Shown here piece by piece: positions 17,662-25,729 of a DNA stretch of 64,000 nt. Where the stretch lies: contig JAJFJV010000013.1 in the NCBI GenBank assembly GCA_021773635.1, positions 54,486 to 118,485 on the forward strand, read 5' to 3'. This DNA comes from Gammaproteobacteria bacterium. GTDB taxonomy: Bacteria > Pseudomonadota > Gammaproteobacteria > HK1. The notes beneath the pieces are model-generated. The model made no database searches. It was not told the origin of the DNA and saw nothing but the letters and a program-made list of their open reading frames with translations. Positions within the stretch are counted from its first letter, which is position 1, and each line of letters opens with the position of its first letter. Both the position numbers and the translations under genes were made by a program.

Positions 17662-19293
17662 TCAATGGCCCCCCGTTTTCCGAAAAGCTTCCAGGTCTGC
17701 CACTGGGGTATTCATGTCTACAAAATCAACAACTCCGTCCAATACCTCTGGATTCGCTGCCAAACAACGGATAACCCCCACAAGCATCCTCGCTGACGTT
17801 GCATAATCCCGGGAATACGCTAAGGCCTCCCTGGAGGCGCATCGGCTCTGTGTCTTAAGCAATCCGAGTTCGATCACGTGGCGGTCGAAATATACCATTT
17901 CCGGTTTTTCACGAGGGCTAATGCCCCTCGTGAAATATGCGCCATGATCGCCAAACACTATTACAATTGCAGTAGGGTCATCCTCCATTATCGCCGAATG
18001 TAGTCTCTTGAATATCGATGCAAGCTTGTCGGAGTTATCCAGGAACTTATTCTTGTACTGCTCCCTTTTTTTAAGGTCGCTGTGCTGATAAGTACGAGAG
18101 TTCGTATGAGTCATCGGATCGTAAATATAAAAAATAGAAATCTGCGGTTGCTTCATTGAAGAAAGCGTAGTTATCGACTCAAACACCTGTTTCACCCATG
18201 CATCCGATGCATTCTTGGTTAACACACCCTTATCATCAACCAGGTTTAGCTTCCTGATTATTACTTCCAATAGCGCACTAAATTGTTCTTTAACCGTGTC
18301 GAATCCAATTGGAAGATATTTCCCGTATCGACATAGAGCAAAAAACTTATATTGGCTCCAGTTTGCACTCTCCTCAACACAAAGCGTCGTTTCCCCCAAA
18401 TAGGAAATGTCTGGTGCCATAAAGTGGTCAATGAAACGGCCATCTCCCTTGTTTTTCAAATATGTCCATCCAGTAGATACTCTGTACCCATTGTTTTGAA
18501 ACATAGATGCCAAAAGAGAGGGTGCACTACCCATAAATCTATCAGCCGGACTCGAATTCAGATTCTGGTCAAAGTTCATTAATGAATTTAGAGATGCTGA
18601 CGTTGCTACTTTTGGCGCATACGAGCGTTCAGAAGTATAGGCCATGCTATTTAAAACATCCGTATACTCAAGCCTTTCCACCCCCATAAATCTATTAGCT
18701 GAAACAACTGGAATCATGGCATCAAACCCAATCAAATAGATGTTCGGCTTGTCACTTAATACGATTTCTTTCCAATTTTTAAATGCCGCATCCACATCCT
18801 CCCGTTCATCCTCTATACGGACAGAATTCTGTTCGTTTATTCCGAATGGAAGATGCAGAACAAAAACTGCAATAGAAAGTACAGATAACAGGTAGCAAGT
18901 ATTCCTATCGATAAGGTGGCTATAACGGGAAAGAATTTTCCACAGGACGATTGTGACACCGATAAAAGCAATAAAAACAATAATTGGTTGCAAGACCGCA
19001 ACGAAACGGAAAGATGTCAAATACAGAAATAGATAGTTAAGGACTATTAGTGCCGAATAAATAAAATGGAATATTTTTCGATAATAGCGTGCGACCAATA
19101 AAAGAACACCCCCCTGAACAACAACAAATATGGCCAGATAGGATGACACGAAAACCAGGGATACCGCTGCGATATCTTTTGAGAACAGATAGAGTGCTTC
19201 TATCGGAAAAAGGCAGGAAAACAATACAAACAGATAAATCAGACGATGGTCTGGTTGCAATACCTTCGTGGAATGGATAACAGATTCCTTCAC
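17662..19293 (-). CDS. Membrane sulfatase-fold (alkaline phosphatase superfamily) protein 2
   Basis: 543 residues with about five N-terminal hydrophobic segments (residues 15-165) and a large outer domain. PNIYLIGFDAMIPV near residue 185 carries the first metal aspartate, SYAPKVATSASLNSLMNF is the candidate nucleophile region, and IVIVFGDHGAYF near residue 445 is the DHG metal motif. The architecture parallels the plus-strand gene at 11514-13148, although the sequences are far apart. LtaS-like or EptA-like phosphoglycerol/phosphoethanolamine transfer is a reasonable guess given the CDP-polyol-type genes downstream of it on the map. AT-rich relative to neighbours. Confidence 0.77.
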   Translation of the reverse strand: MKESVIHSTKVLQPDHRLIYLFVLFSCLFPIEALYLFSKDIAAVSLVFVSSYLAIFVVVQGGVLLLVARYYRKIFHFIYSALIVLNYLFLYLTSFRFVAVLQPIIVFIAFIGVTIVLWKILSRYSHLIDRNTCYLLSVLSIAVFVLHLPFGINEQNSVRIEDEREDVDAAFKNWKEIVLSDKPNIYLIGFDAMIPVVSANRFMGVERLEYTDVLNSMAYTSERSYAPKVATSASLNSLMNFDQNLNSSPADRFMGSAPSLLASMFQNNGYRVSTGWTYLKNKGDGRFIDHFMAPDISYLGETTLCVEESANWSQYKFFALCRYGKYLPIGFDTVKEQFSALLEVIIRKLNLVDDKGVLTKNASDAWVKQVFESITTLSSMKQPQISIFYIYDPMTHTNSRTYQHSDLKKREQYKNKFLDNSDKLASIFKRLHSAIMEDDPTAIVIVFGDHGAYFTRGISPREKPEMVYFDRHVIELGLLKTQSRCASREALAYSRDYATSARMLVGVIRCLAANPEVLDGVVDFVDMNTPVADLEAFRKTGGH

Positions 19294-19359
19294 TACTGCA
19301 CCTCAAACCTGATGCGTATACGGATAACTATATATTTTTTCATTCTGTCCATTTTATAA

Positions 19360-19584
19360 TCACGGGCTCTCAAGCTGCGATTTCACTTCCTCCGGTCCGC
19401 TTACCTTTCCCGATAAGAGATAGAGGATTAACTCCCTGGTCACCAGCATCGGCCCAAATTCAACATCCACCTCTAGCCGGGATTTTTGATGGGATATCTT
19501 GAACAGAAATAGCAGTTTTCGCGTTCTTATCCCACCATATTGTTCCGGAAAACGCCATTCGTGTTCATGTGGGCCGGTCACCAT
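19360..19584 (-). CDS. Small hypothetical protein (74 residues)
   Basis: An open frame starting 12 bases after the stop of the small membrane protein gene, on the same strand. The product has no signal or membrane segment and no family I recognise; ISHQKSRLEVDVEFGPMLVTRELILYLL looks like ordinary globular protein. No convincing ribosome binding site precedes the ATG. Included because it fills the gap between two co-directional genes; it may not be translated. Confidence 0.4.
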   Translation of the reverse strand: MVTGPHEHEWRFPEQYGGIRTRKLLFLFKISHQKSRLEVDVEFGPMLVTRELILYLLSGKVSGPEEVKSQLESP

Positions 19585-19596
19585 TATTAGAAGATC

Positions 19597-19851
19597 TTAG
19601 AGATTGCTGTCCTCTTCACTGCTGGCATCCACTGACGTACTCTTTTCAGGTTTCTTCGATGACTTTGAGAAAAAGGATTTAATCCGGTACCAGTAAAGCC
19701 TCAGGGTAACTACAGCTCCTGCTACCGCCGCAATCACCCCCTGGAGGATGATACTGCCCGTGCCCGGATCCAGGTAGGCGTAGGAAGAAGAGCTATAACA
19801 AATCAGCAGGATGCTGAGCAGACTGGTTAATATAACAGGCTGTTTTTTCAT
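19597..19851 (-). CDS. Small membrane protein with YLDPGTGS motif
   Basis: 84 residues: signal-like hydrophobic N-terminus (VILTSLLSILLICYSSSSYA), then YLDPGTGSIILQ, a second hydrophobic segment (VIAAVAGAVVTLRLYWY), and a Lys/Ser/Glu-rich tail. The YLDPGTGS motif recurs, in my knowledge, in small proteins encoded beside sulfatase-fold and glycan-modifying membrane enzymes; no function is established. Here it sits immediately upstream of the sulfatase-fold gene (one small frame between), so it may be an accessory subunit. Start ATG at 19851, preceded by AAGGATG. Confidence 0.75.
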   Translation of the reverse strand: MKKQPVILTSLLSILLICYSSSSYAYLDPGTGSIILQGVIAAVAGAVVTLRLYWYRIKSFFSKSSKKPEKSTSVDASSEEDSNL

Positions 19852-19912
19852 TGCTTCATCCTTTTAGGTAAAGAGTTAAAAAAATCAGGGATAATTAATA
19901 CGTTTGAGCAAC

Positions 19913-20695
19913 TTATGTATACGGCTCCATCGCATACCACCGCTGGAACTCCTCAAGGGCATTCTGGTAGTCCTGAGGGGTATCAATTTCCTTCCAACCT
20001 CTCTCAATGATTACGCAGTGGATCGGCACCCCCAGATCTATCATATCCTGGAGCAAGTCAGCCAAATAGGCCTTCTCGAAAGTCTTTGCGCGCTGGAATG
20101 GCTTGCCGGAAAAGAGAGTCCTTGCCCGATCATAGTGACGTTTCAGGATCTCCCCTCCACGCTGAGATAGCTTCAGCATACCAATAAATTCTCCATGCAC
20201 ATCCATCTCATTGGCAATGACCTGCCCTATCTTTACAACCTGATTATTCGCATTGAAAATAACATTCTCCGCCTCTGTCAACGGATGCTCGGACCGTCCC
20301 TTGTACGTCTCGCGCCAATCGATGTCCACGACGACAGAGATGTCGTGCTCGGACTGCAGGACACGCTCCACCACATGATTTGCAAACAGAATATCCGAAT
20401 ACGAGATCAATACATTTCCCTGAATAGCATCCCTCGCACATAGCAAGGTAGCGAGCATATTAGTGTTCTCGTAGTCCTCGTTATCGTGATAACAAATATC
20501 TGGATACTGAATCATCTCCCTCTTATAACCACGGACAATATGGATATCTTCTATCCCGCTATTGTTGAATGTATTGATCTGCCTTTGCAGAATAGTGCGC
20601 CCGCTCACTTCCAGCATGCACTTGGGAAGTTCCTCCGTGTAACCCTTGAGCCGGCTCCCGAGTCCCGCTGCTAGCACAATCGCCTTAGTTCCCAT
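19913..20695 (-). CDS. Sugar/polyol-phosphate nucleotidyltransferase (LicC/CTP-transferase type)
   Basis: 260 residues, GT-A-like nucleotidyltransferase. The N-terminal signature is IVLAAGLGSRLKGYTEELPKC with the pyrophosphorylase glycine-rich loop and lysine; ISYSDILF has the metal aspartate; VVDIDWRETYKGR follows. The short length and the sequence around the active site resemble LicC-like CTP:phosphocholine or related CTP-dependent enzymes more than hexose-1-phosphate transferases. It would make an activated CDP- or NDP-linked group. It lies beside the CDP-glycerol-transferase-like gene (22410) and the YidC paralogue, which supports a polyol- or choline-type donor; the exact substrate is not determined. 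Confidence 0.82.
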   Translation of the reverse strand: MGTKAIVLAAGLGSRLKGYTEELPKCMLEVSGRTILQRQINTFNNSGIEDIHIVRGYKREMIQYPDICYHDNEDYENTNMLATLLCARDAIQGNVLISYSDILFANHVVERVLQSEHDISVVVDIDWRETYKGRSEHPLTEAENVIFNANNQVVKIGQVIANEMDVHGEFIGMLKLSQRGGEILKRHYDRARTLFSGKPFQRAKTFEKAYLADLLQDMIDLGVPIHCVIIERGWKEIDTPQDYQNALEEFQRWYAMEPYT

Positions 20696-20769
20696 ATAAA
20701 TTCCCCTGAATACTGATTCCTGAAACCCTGGGTTTTATTGCTCGATGATTGCCCGATCGGGCACCATTC

Positions 20770-22413
20770 CTAACTCGAAGTTACATCGAAGACGCGCTGA
20801 TCCCACTTGGCCACCATCATTTGCTGCAATGATTGCAGCAAGTTAGTACACAACCAATAGAGCATTAAAGCTGCTGGAAAATTGTAGAGCAAAAAGAAAA
20901 ATACAAGCGCCATGATAAACATCGCCTTGCGCTGCCCACTAGCTTGACCCGGATCTGTACCAGGTACCGAAGGCGTGCTGACGAGCACCTGAGACGCAGC
21001 CATCAGCACTGGCAGTGCATTCAGATAGGCTCCAAAATACGGAATCTCGAAACCAAGGGATATAAGCCGATCAGGTAGTGCAAGGTCTTCCATCCAAAGA
21101 AAACCGACACCTCGCAGCTCGAAAGACTCACCAATAACAAAATACAGGCCGATAAATATCGGGATCTGGATTAGCACCCACAGACAACCCGTCAAAGGTG
21201 CCAACATACTCATACCATGCTCCTCATAGAGCTGCTTTGTTGCATAATGGCGCTTGTCGAAGTCGTCCTTGTGTTCCTCATTGATACGTTGTAGGGCCGG
21301 TTTGAGCCTTGCCTGTGCAAGCTGGGTTTTGGCCTGATGGCGCTGCCCTGCTATGCCAACAGGAACGAGAATCAAGCGAACGACCACTGCAAGTGCGATA
21401 AGGGCAAAGCCCCAACTCTGAAGCACTTGATGCAGTGTACCTAACAGCCATTTAAGCCCCAGACACAACCACTGCATCCAGAACCACAAATCAGAAAAAA
21501 ATATCTGCCTGAGCTCTTCGTCCTTCCCAAAGGCCACAGCTGTCTTTGGTCCAGCATAGATCCGGTAGCTAAGCACCACGGATTCTCCGGGCGCAATGGA
21601 TAACTTCGAAACAGCTAATTCGAGTTGTACAGGCCGAGTCACACGCTCAGTATCCAGCTGTGGGTCCCGGATCTGGCTCAAGGTTGCCGACTCAAGGCGC
21701 CCTGCCCCACCGGCAGATTTCAAAGCAAGCAAGAAGTACCTGTTCTCAATACCCGCCCACTTAATTTCGGCTGGTAATAGCCGCTTTGGCTTCGAGACTT
21801 CATCCGGTTCGATGGCCACTACGCCATCAGTCGAAAGCAATACGGCGCGGGTGGGTGACGGCATGGTCGCATCCACTGGCCCTAATTGTGGGCCAAGCCA
21901 GATGGCGAACTTATTTTTACTATTGCCGAAGCTAAAAGCGCCATCTCCCTCATTATGTAGCTCTATGGAGTGCTCAATGGCATAGCTATCTTCGGCGAAC
22001 CAGTAGGTTTTTACGATGCGAAGTCCACCCTCAAAGCGAGGAGAGCTGAACTTGAGCATCATCACGGTTCCTTCCACGGTGCGGCTAAGCGAGTAATCTG
22101 AATGATTGATGATTTCGGACAAGCCCTCACCTTCCTGAGAAAGCACAAGGTCCAGGAACCGGCCCGAGCCGGGAACCATAGCAGCCGGATCAATCAAGGT
22201 TTCCTCAATAGCGCCACCGGACTTGGGAATGCGCAATCGCCATTCAACAGGAACCGCCCCTTTGAGAGAGAACTTCACGACGTGAGGGCCGTGCTCTATC
22301 GGTACAGAATCCTTACTGTTTGCGTATGCGATGCGCCCTGACAAGAACATAGCCACTGCCAGGTAAATCAGGATCCGCACCGCATTAGGCCCAGAGAATA
22401 GCGGCATATTCAT
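20770..22413 (-). CDS. YidC/Oxa1-family membrane insertase paralogue
   Basis: 547 residues with the full Gram-negative YidC plan: N-terminal hydrophobic anchor (about residues 10-30), periplasmic beta-supersandwich domain (about 40-290), then the conserved core of five membrane segments. The groove arginine is in LAVVVRLILVPVGI, followed by the cytoplasmic hairpin (AKTQLAQARLKPALQRINEEH), ILIQIPIFIGLYFVI-type TM3 and LMLYWLCTNLLQSLQQ. Unlike housekeeping YidC it is not beside rnpA/mnmE and lacks a long basic C-terminal tail (it ends RVFDVTSS). Location inside an EPS locus, coupled by ATGA overlap to the CDP-glycerol-transferase-like gene, suggests a dedicated insertase for a membrane enzyme of this pathway. 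Confidence 0.9.
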   Translation of the reverse strand: MNMPLFSGPNAVRILIYLAVAMFLSGRIAYANSKDSVPIEHGPHVVKFSLKGAVPVEWRLRIPKSGGAIEETLIDPAAMVPGSGRFLDLVLSQEGEGLSEIINHSDYSLSRTVEGTVMMLKFSSPRFEGGLRIVKTYWFAEDSYAIEHSIELHNEGDGAFSFGNSKNKFAIWLGPQLGPVDATMPSPTRAVLLSTDGVVAIEPDEVSKPKRLLPAEIKWAGIENRYFLLALKSAGGAGRLESATLSQIRDPQLDTERVTRPVQLELAVSKLSIAPGESVVLSYRIYAGPKTAVAFGKDEELRQIFFSDLWFWMQWLCLGLKWLLGTLHQVLQSWGFALIALAVVVRLILVPVGIAGQRHQAKTQLAQARLKPALQRINEEHKDDFDKRHYATKQLYEEHGMSMLAPLTGCLWVLIQIPIFIGLYFVIGESFELRGVGFLWMEDLALPDRLISLGFEIPYFGAYLNALPVLMAASQVLVSTPSVPGTDPGQASGQRKAMFIMALVFFFLLYNFPAALMLYWLCTNLLQSLQQMMVAKWDQRVFDVTSS

Positions 22414-23564
22414 CGCTTACCCTGTATTCGATCGGACAACTCGGCCACTATCCTGGCACCAACCTCACCACTGTGTCCTACGTTATAAACCCACGCCTCG
22501 CGTGCGGCACAAATTTTCTCGCGATATGTGTCTGCCGCAGCACGTAACTCTTCAATTCGACCGCCTGCTTGCTCAATATCCTCTACCGCCAGAACTAAAC
22601 CGATCTCTTCTCGAAGTCGCTCCTCAAGTGGAAGACAGTCAATAGACTCATAGTCCGGGTTGTTGACCTTCCGGGGTACGTCGATGAACAGAACCGGGCG
22701 TTCCAGACCAAAGGCGAACTCCATGGCAGCCCCTGACCAGTCACTCACCATTACATGGGAGTTGTAGAAAGAATCATGGGAACGGATGTCCTCTTCATGA
22801 TGATAGCGTTCCAAGCCGTCGAACTTCTGCCGAATCCGGTCGATAGCGTCGGGGTTTGTTTTTCTCGAATTCGGATGAGGTCTCAGATAGACCTCGAATC
22901 CCGCGCGCAACAAAGAATCCACCAACTGCTCACCGTAAAGCTCCAACACTCCTTTGGATCCCCAGGAAGGGGCCACCAGAACCCGTGTGCGATCTTCCTG
23001 CAACGGACCTCTACGCAAACCCTCCTCCATGATGGTATCAAGCGGAGCATAGCCGTGTGGGAATAACTCTTTCGGTTTTAGACCATGCGCTGCTTCCCAG
23101 GCCCGTGTCTCGGTCTCATGATGCGGGCCAGCACAAAGAATTCCATCAAAGTGATCGAAGGCACCGGTCCTGTATACCATGTGGGTGCTCACGATAGAGT
23201 GATGCAAATATGCGTAGTAAACCGGATGCTTTGAGCGCTTCAGGTGGAAAGTCTCCAGGTCGGGCATGGTCATAATCAGGATACCCGCCTCCAGATTATT
23301 GAAAAACGCAATCAGTGTAGATGCCGACTCCATATAAAAGGCTGACAATCCGGGAATCTCTTCACTCAGCAGGGGATCGCTCGCGTCGTTCGTCACATAA
23401 CACAAGCGACGACCGTGGTCCTCAAGCAGGCACTTCATGACCGGCCAGAGATAGATTGAATATCCTGCGCCCTCGGAATAGAAAACAATCGATCGGTCTT
23501 TTTCAGAAAGACTCTTGAAGCGTGAATATTCACACCATGAGCGAATAAATCTGCCAAACAGCAT
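22410..23564 (-). CDS. CDP-glycerol glycerophosphotransferase-like protein (TagB/TagF family fold)
   Basis: About 384 residues. The C-terminal half has the family's substrate motifs: VLVAPSWGSKGVLE, VYLRPHPNSRKTNPD and VMVSDWSGAAMEFAFGLERPVLFID, equivalent to the HPN and SD-S-F motifs of TagB/TagF, which transfer glycerol-phosphate or ribitol-phosphate from CDP-polyol. The N-terminal half (IVFYSEGAGYSIYLWPVM, YYAYLHHSIVSTHMVY) fits a GT-B fold. ATG 23564 is preferred over 23570 because the AGGGA ribosome binding site is then properly spaced. With the CTP-transferase-like gene at 19913 it could build a phosphopolyol or related decoration on the EPS. The polyol identity is inferred. Confidence 0.82.
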   Translation of the reverse strand: MLFGRFIRSWCEYSRFKSLSEKDRSIVFYSEGAGYSIYLWPVMKCLLEDHGRRLCYVTNDASDPLLSEEIPGLSAFYMESASTLIAFFNNLEAGILIMTMPDLETFHLKRSKHPVYYAYLHHSIVSTHMVYRTGAFDHFDGILCAGPHHETETRAWEAAHGLKPKELFPHGYAPLDTIMEEGLRRGPLQEDRTRVLVAPSWGSKGVLELYGEQLVDSLLRAGFEVYLRPHPNSRKTNPDAIDRIRQKFDGLERYHHEEDIRSHDSFYNSHVMVSDWSGAAMEFAFGLERPVLFIDVPRKVNNPDYESIDCLPLEERLREEIGLVLAVEDIEQAGGRIEELRAAADTYREKICAAREAWVYNVGHSGEVGARIVAELSDRIQGKR

Positions 23565-23646
23565 TACCATACTTCCCTAAATTTCACTAAGCCGATGAGC
23601 TATAACATAGGCTTTATATACAGCAAGCCCCATCAGATATACTTTC

Positions 23647-25494
23647 TTAATCCCTACGATTGTGGAAGTTTTCCAGAATCATCATCACCCAAATTAACCC
23701 GCCATAGAAACCTGGCGTATCCTGCAACCATTTGTTCCTTATCTCATCGATAAATTCTGGATGAATGATATTTCTGGATTTCAGACTCTCCAGGGAGTCA
23801 AAGGCAAGTTCCCTGAATTTTCCTGGAGCCAGCATCCAGGGGCCCACTGGCAAACCAAAGCCATGTTTCTTTTTACGGATGATTTCTTCTGGCAGGAAAT
23901 CCCGGAGCGCCTCCTTGTAAAAATATCTTAATTTCAATCCCTTGAGCTTCAGGTGAATGGGTACACGTGTTGAGAATTCAACCAGGGCATCCGACATAAA
24001 GGGATAGGCGGCATCGATACTCGCCAATCCGCACATGCCTGTTACTTTGGGTAAATCGTTATCTGCCAGGGTGTATTTATAATCCAGGGCCAGCATACGA
24101 TTGAGCATCGTTATTGCCTCTGGTGCATCATAGTTTCTGCGGCGTTCATCTAATGGAGCAGCCTGGTCAATGGCATCCAGAAAGTCATTCGAAAATATAT
24201 TCCTGGCACCAAACCAGTGGATGAAGTTGTAGGTCTCCATCCGATCCGGCATCGGTATACGGGCCTGCTCAACATATCTCCAGGCTTTTCTCACGGGCCA
24301 GATGGCATCCCGTACGGGAAAGCCCTCCAGGGTTGGCTCAATCAGATTTTTTCGAGCTCCTTTCGGAATCGAGTCATACCAGGAGAATATTTTCTGCTTG
24401 GCATATCGCTCATTACCGCCGAACAACTCATCACCACCATCTCCACCCAGTATCCGATCATTGCCATCTTCACGCGCCAACTTTGCGCAGTAGTAGGCAG
24501 GTATTACCGACGAATTACCGAAGGGTTGGCCATAGACCCCGGTAATCCTGGGAATGAGATCGACTATATCTTCCGGGGTTACGAAATATTCGTGATGGTC
24601 GGTCTTGAAATATTTCGCAGCAATGCGTGCATAGTGAGTTTCATCATATCCCTGAGCATCGAAACCGATGGAATAGCTGCGCGCGGGCTCACCCGTAACC
24701 TCGCCCAGATAACCCGCAAGGGTGGATGAGTCTGTACCGCCACTCAGGAAGCAACCCACCCGCTCCCCATGCCTAAGTTCTCTTGCTACCGAATCACGCA
24801 GGAGAGAGCGAAACTCATCCTTGTAGTCCGCCACGCTCCCCTTTGCTTTTTCATTTGAGTACTTGAGGCTCCAGTAACTGGATATAGAAGCATTGCCATT
24901 CTCAAACTTAATACAGGTTCCGGGGTCCAGCCGCCGGACCTGCTTATAGATCGTGCGCGGTGCTGGAATAACGTGAAAATATAGGTAGTTATAGATAGCT
25001 TGCCGGTCGATCTCGAGATTAATAAATGGATTGCCTACAAAGCTGTTGAGATGGCTGGAGAAAAGGATGCCGTTCTCGACTAAAGCGTAGTAGAGGGGGC
25101 AAATAGCGGCCCTATCCGTGGCGATAAGCGCTTTTTTTTTGGCAGCATCCAGAACAGCAAGAGAGAACGGGCCAGCGATGTGATCAAGCAATCCAACACC
25201 AAATCGACGAAATCCTCGCAGCACCGTCTCTGCTTCACCATGCGCGTTCCACTCCTTTATGAGCTCCGGGGTTTCAAAGTCTGGTGTACCGGTCAGAACA
25301 GCAGCGTGTTCATAATCTGAGGAAAGATGCTCCCCCTGAGGCATCACTGCAGCGAAAGCCCAGTTCTCACCCACTGCCAATTTGAAATGTGAGGGGTCAT
25401 CTGCCCCCAGCGATTGCGCCATCCGGGTGACGATGGCTTTGCCAGATACCTCGCCTGGTGGGTGGAGTCCAATAAATCCGCAAATTCCTGTCAT
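23647..25494 (-). CDS. Asparagine-synthetase-like amide ligase lacking glutaminase residues
   Basis: 615 residues with N-terminal Ntn-like and C-terminal synthetase domains. The synthetase PP-loop CFLSGGTDSSTLAG is intact (SGGTDSS 251-257) with ILGGDGGDELFGGNERY downstream, so ATP-dependent adenylation should work. The glutaminase half is degenerate: the protein begins MTGICGFIG, lacking the cysteine at position 2, and there is no NGEIYN-type ammonia-site motif. It therefore probably uses free ammonia or another amine as nucleophile, as in lasso-peptide cyclase-type relatives. Not the same as the complete amidotransferase at 28260. Position beside the phosphopolyol-type genes suggests a tailoring amide bond. 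Confidence 0.88.
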   Translation of the reverse strand: MTGICGFIGLHPPGEVSGKAIVTRMAQSLGADDPSHFKLAVGENWAFAAVMPQGEHLSSDYEHAAVLTGTPDFETPELIKEWNAHGEAETVLRGFRRFGVGLLDHIAGPFSLAVLDAAKKKALIATDRAAICPLYYALVENGILFSSHLNSFVGNPFINLEIDRQAIYNYLYFHVIPAPRTIYKQVRRLDPGTCIKFENGNASISSYWSLKYSNEKAKGSVADYKDEFRSLLRDSVARELRHGERVGCFLSGGTDSSTLAGYLGEVTGEPARSYSIGFDAQGYDETHYARIAAKYFKTDHHEYFVTPEDIVDLIPRITGVYGQPFGNSSVIPAYYCAKLAREDGNDRILGGDGGDELFGGNERYAKQKIFSWYDSIPKGARKNLIEPTLEGFPVRDAIWPVRKAWRYVEQARIPMPDRMETYNFIHWFGARNIFSNDFLDAIDQAAPLDERRRNYDAPEAITMLNRMLALDYKYTLADNDLPKVTGMCGLASIDAAYPFMSDALVEFSTRVPIHLKLKGLKLRYFYKEALRDFLPEEIIRKKKHGFGLPVGPWMLAPGKFRELAFDSLESLKSRNIIHPEFIDEIRNKWLQDTPGFYGGLIWVMMILENFHNRRD

Positions 25495-25729
25495 GTCTTA
25501 CTGGGCCTAATGTGTTTGTATTTTGCTGCGCTTAACCTACGGGCTACGCACCTTTTTTCCATTCTCATGGGAAAGAGTCTGGTTTTCATTATGTGTTCAC
25601 GAAGGGTATGGATGCTCCCATTAATCCATCATTCTCGTGGACGCAGGAACCCGGGGCTCCGCCCGGGATGACGGGGGTGAATATCAATGCCCCACTTGAC
25701 TGGAACGGAAGAGAGATGTTAGCGCATCC
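25495..25729. repeat. Intergenic gap with REP-like palindrome
   Basis: No gene supported. At about 25627-25677 there is TCATTCTCGTGGACGCAGGA followed by a CCCGGGGCTCCGCCCGGG-type palindrome and GATGACGGGGG, the same intergenic repeat class found at 30230-30480 and 30855-30950. Confidence 0.6.
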
